Assembly (NCBI RefSeq): GCF_900105245.1
Contig: NZ_FNSZ01000001.1
Span: forward strand, 4,958,001-5,022,000
Origin: Streptomyces sp. 1222.5
Lineage (GTDB): Bacteria > Actinomycetota > Actinomycetes > Streptomycetales > Streptomycetaceae
Direction: 5' to 3'
DNA length: 64,000 nucleotides
Shown here in pieces: positions 62,810-64,000 of this stretch. Within the stretch, counting starts at the first letter, position 1. Every line of letters starts with the position of its first letter. The notes beneath the pieces were generated by a model. The model had not been told where the DNA came from, did not search any database, and was given only the letters and a program-made list of their open reading frames with translations. The translations under genes were made by a program, and so were the position numbers.

Positions 62810-63481
62810 TCACGAGTTCAGATAGGTGAGAACGGCCAGAACTCGACGGTGGTCGCCGTCGCTCGGAGCGAGGCCGAGCTTCAGGAAGATGTTGCTGACG
62901 TGCTTCTCCACGGCGCCGTCGCTGACCACCAGCTGCCGGGCGATCGCCGAGTTCGTGCGCCCCTCGGCCATCAGTCCGAGCACCTCGCGCTCGCGCGGGG
63001 TCAGTCCGGCCAGCACGTCCTGCTTGCGGCTGCGGCCGAGCAGCTGCGCGACCACCTCCGGGTCCAGCGCCGTACCGCCCTCGGCGACCCGCACCACCGC
63101 GTCGACGAACTCCCGCACCTCGGCGACCCGGTCCTTGAGCAGATAGCCCACACCCCGGCTGGATCCGGCCAGCAGTTCGGTGGCGTAGCGCTCCTCCACG
63201 TACTGCGACAGCACCAGCACCCCGAGCCCGGGGTGCGCCTTGCGCAGCGCCACGGCCGCCCGCACGCCCTCGTCGGTGTGGGTCGGCGGCATCCGCACGT
63301 CCGCCACCACCACGTCGGGCAGCTCGCCCTGCGCGTCCAGGTCGGCGATGGTCTTCACCAGCGCGTCCGCGTCCCCGACACCGGCCACCACGTCGTGCCC
63401 GCGGTCGGTCAGCAGCCGGGTCAGCCCCTCCCTGAGCAGCACCGAGTCCTCGGCGATGACCACCCGCACCCTGTCCTCCAT
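62810..63481 (-). CDS. NarL/LuxR-type response regulator
   Basis: 223 residues from ATG 63481. The receiver domain has acidic pocket VVIAEDSVLLREG and phospho-acceptor Asp in VVVADVRMPPTHTDEGVRA; the Lys is in GYLLKDRVAE. The LuxR helix-turn-helix is LTPREREVLGLMAEGRTNSA, then GAVEKHVSNIFLKLGL. It lies 187 bases downstream of a histidine kinase end, forming a two-component system. Confidence 0.93.
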   Translation of the reverse strand: MEDRVRVVIAEDSVLLREGLTRLLTDRGHDVVAGVGDADALVKTIADLDAQGELPDVVVADVRMPPTHTDEGVRAAVALRKAHPGLGVLVLSQYVEERYATELLAGSSRGVGYLLKDRVAEVREFVDAVVRVAEGGTALDPEVVAQLLGRSRKQDVLAGLTPREREVLGLMAEGRTNSAIARQLVVSDGAVEKHVSNIFLKLGLAPSDGDHRRVLAVLTYLNS

Positions 63482-63668
63482 GATCTTCCGGCCCCCCGAG
63501 CCCGATCCCGCGACGACGTCCGTGCCGGACGCGCGTCCGTACGAAGGTCCAGCATTCCAGCATTCGGGCCGCACCGCCGCCGCGCTCCGGCGATGCGGGC
63601 GGGAGGGAGGCGGTGCCGGTCTCCGGGCTCGCGGCCGGGGCCCGGGGGCTTCGCGGGGGTACGAGCCG

Positions 63669-64000
63669 TCAGGCGGTCGTCCGCCAGGGCAGTTCGGCGA
63701 TCACGCGGGTCGGGCCGCCGGCCGGCGAGTCGACCAGGAGGACGCCGTCCACCGCGTCCAGCCGGCCGGCGAGCCCGGCCAGACCCGAGCCGCGGGAGAC
63801 GTCCGCGCCGCCCACGCCGTCATCGATCACCTGGAGCATCAGCCGGTCCTCCGAGCGCCACACGTCCACCGACGCGGACCGGGCCCGGCTGTGCTTGCTG
63901 ATGTTCTGCAGCAGCTCGGAGACGGTGAAGTAGGCGATGCCCTCGATGGCCGGGACCGGCCGGGCGGGCAGGTCGACCTCGACCCGCACCGGCACCGTGC
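63669..64000 (-). CDS. Sensor histidine kinase, C-terminal part only
   Basis: The gene leaves through the right edge; the last 110 codons are present. They hold the HATPase domain: N box FTVSELLQNISKHSRARSAS, G1 box VIDDGVGGADVSRG, G2 SGLAGLAGRLDAVDG. This is the HisKA_3/NarX type. It is the probable partner of the response regulator downstream. Sensor and dimerisation domains lie outside the window. Confidence 0.9.
   Translation of the reverse strand, partial: TVPVRVEVDLPARPVPAIEGIAYFTVSELLQNISKHSRARSASVDVWRSEDRLMLQVIDDGVGGADVSRGSGLAGLAGRLDAVDGVLLVDSPAGGPTRVIAELPWRTTA

Overview
The window is high-GC actinobacterial chromosome, almost certainly Streptomyces or a close relative. The signs are strong third-position G/C, frequent GTG starts, many 4-base ATGA/GTGA stop-start overlaps, a regulator/DUF397 pair, PknB-type kinases and complex I genes next to futalosine-pathway menaquinone genes. 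From memory the order resembles the S. coelicolor core region around SCO4503-SCO4597; this was not checked. I saw no tRNA, rRNA, CRISPR array or intact insertion sequence.

Layout. 0-8.5 kb: end of an acyl-CoA synthetase; a LysR regulator; an ATP-binding protein / Scr1-type regulator / DUF397 group; a methyltransferase; a membrane Ser/Thr kinase; AzlCD with a divergent XRE-cupin regulator; a cold-shock protein; mqnA. 8.5-18 kb: a second kinase, a prepilin peptidase, mqnC, an imidazolonepropionase-like protein, a decayed GH18 chitinase end, menG, a PASTA protein, an acetyltransferase, a geranylgeranyl-reductase-family flavoprotein (menaquinone reductase candidate) and a secreted NlpC/P60 hydrolase. 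18.7-34.8 kb: the complete 14-gene nuoA-N operon closed by a strong terminator. 35-37 kb: recQ.

37-44 kb holds the most unusual unit, a five-gene minus-strand operon next to a GntR regulator: two-cluster ferredoxin, substrate-binding lipoprotein with a NosL-like C-terminal domain, ABC permease, ABC ATPase, and an AprA-like flavoprotein with about nine C-terminal HEAT-like repeats. 44-49 kb: M56 peptidase, fumarylacetoacetase, a 23-bp tandem repeat, a frameshifted FAD-monooxygenase pseudogene, a HAD phosphatase and a secreted transglycosylase behind a ydaO-type (c-di-AMP) riboswitch. 49.8-64 kb: polyprenyl diphosphate synthase, a LolA-like protein with an ABC exporter, an FMN reductase, a Pro-rich/TPR-like protein, a VOC protein, RarD, an NmrA/HxlR divergent pair, korAB (2-oxoacid:ferredoxin oxidoreductase) and an incomplete NarL-type two-component system.

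How the genes work together. Much of the window builds and uses the menaquinone respiratory chain: MqnA and MqnC make the naphthoquinone precursor by the futalosine route, the polyprenyl synthase can supply the side chain, MenG methylates the ring, the reductase-family protein may saturate the tail, and NuoA-N reduces the quinone. KorAB supplies reduced ferredoxin. Several genes (mqnA, menG, HAD, GntR, VOC, methyltransferase, azlC) have a -10-like hexamer only 6-8 bases before the start codon, suggesting leaderless transcripts.
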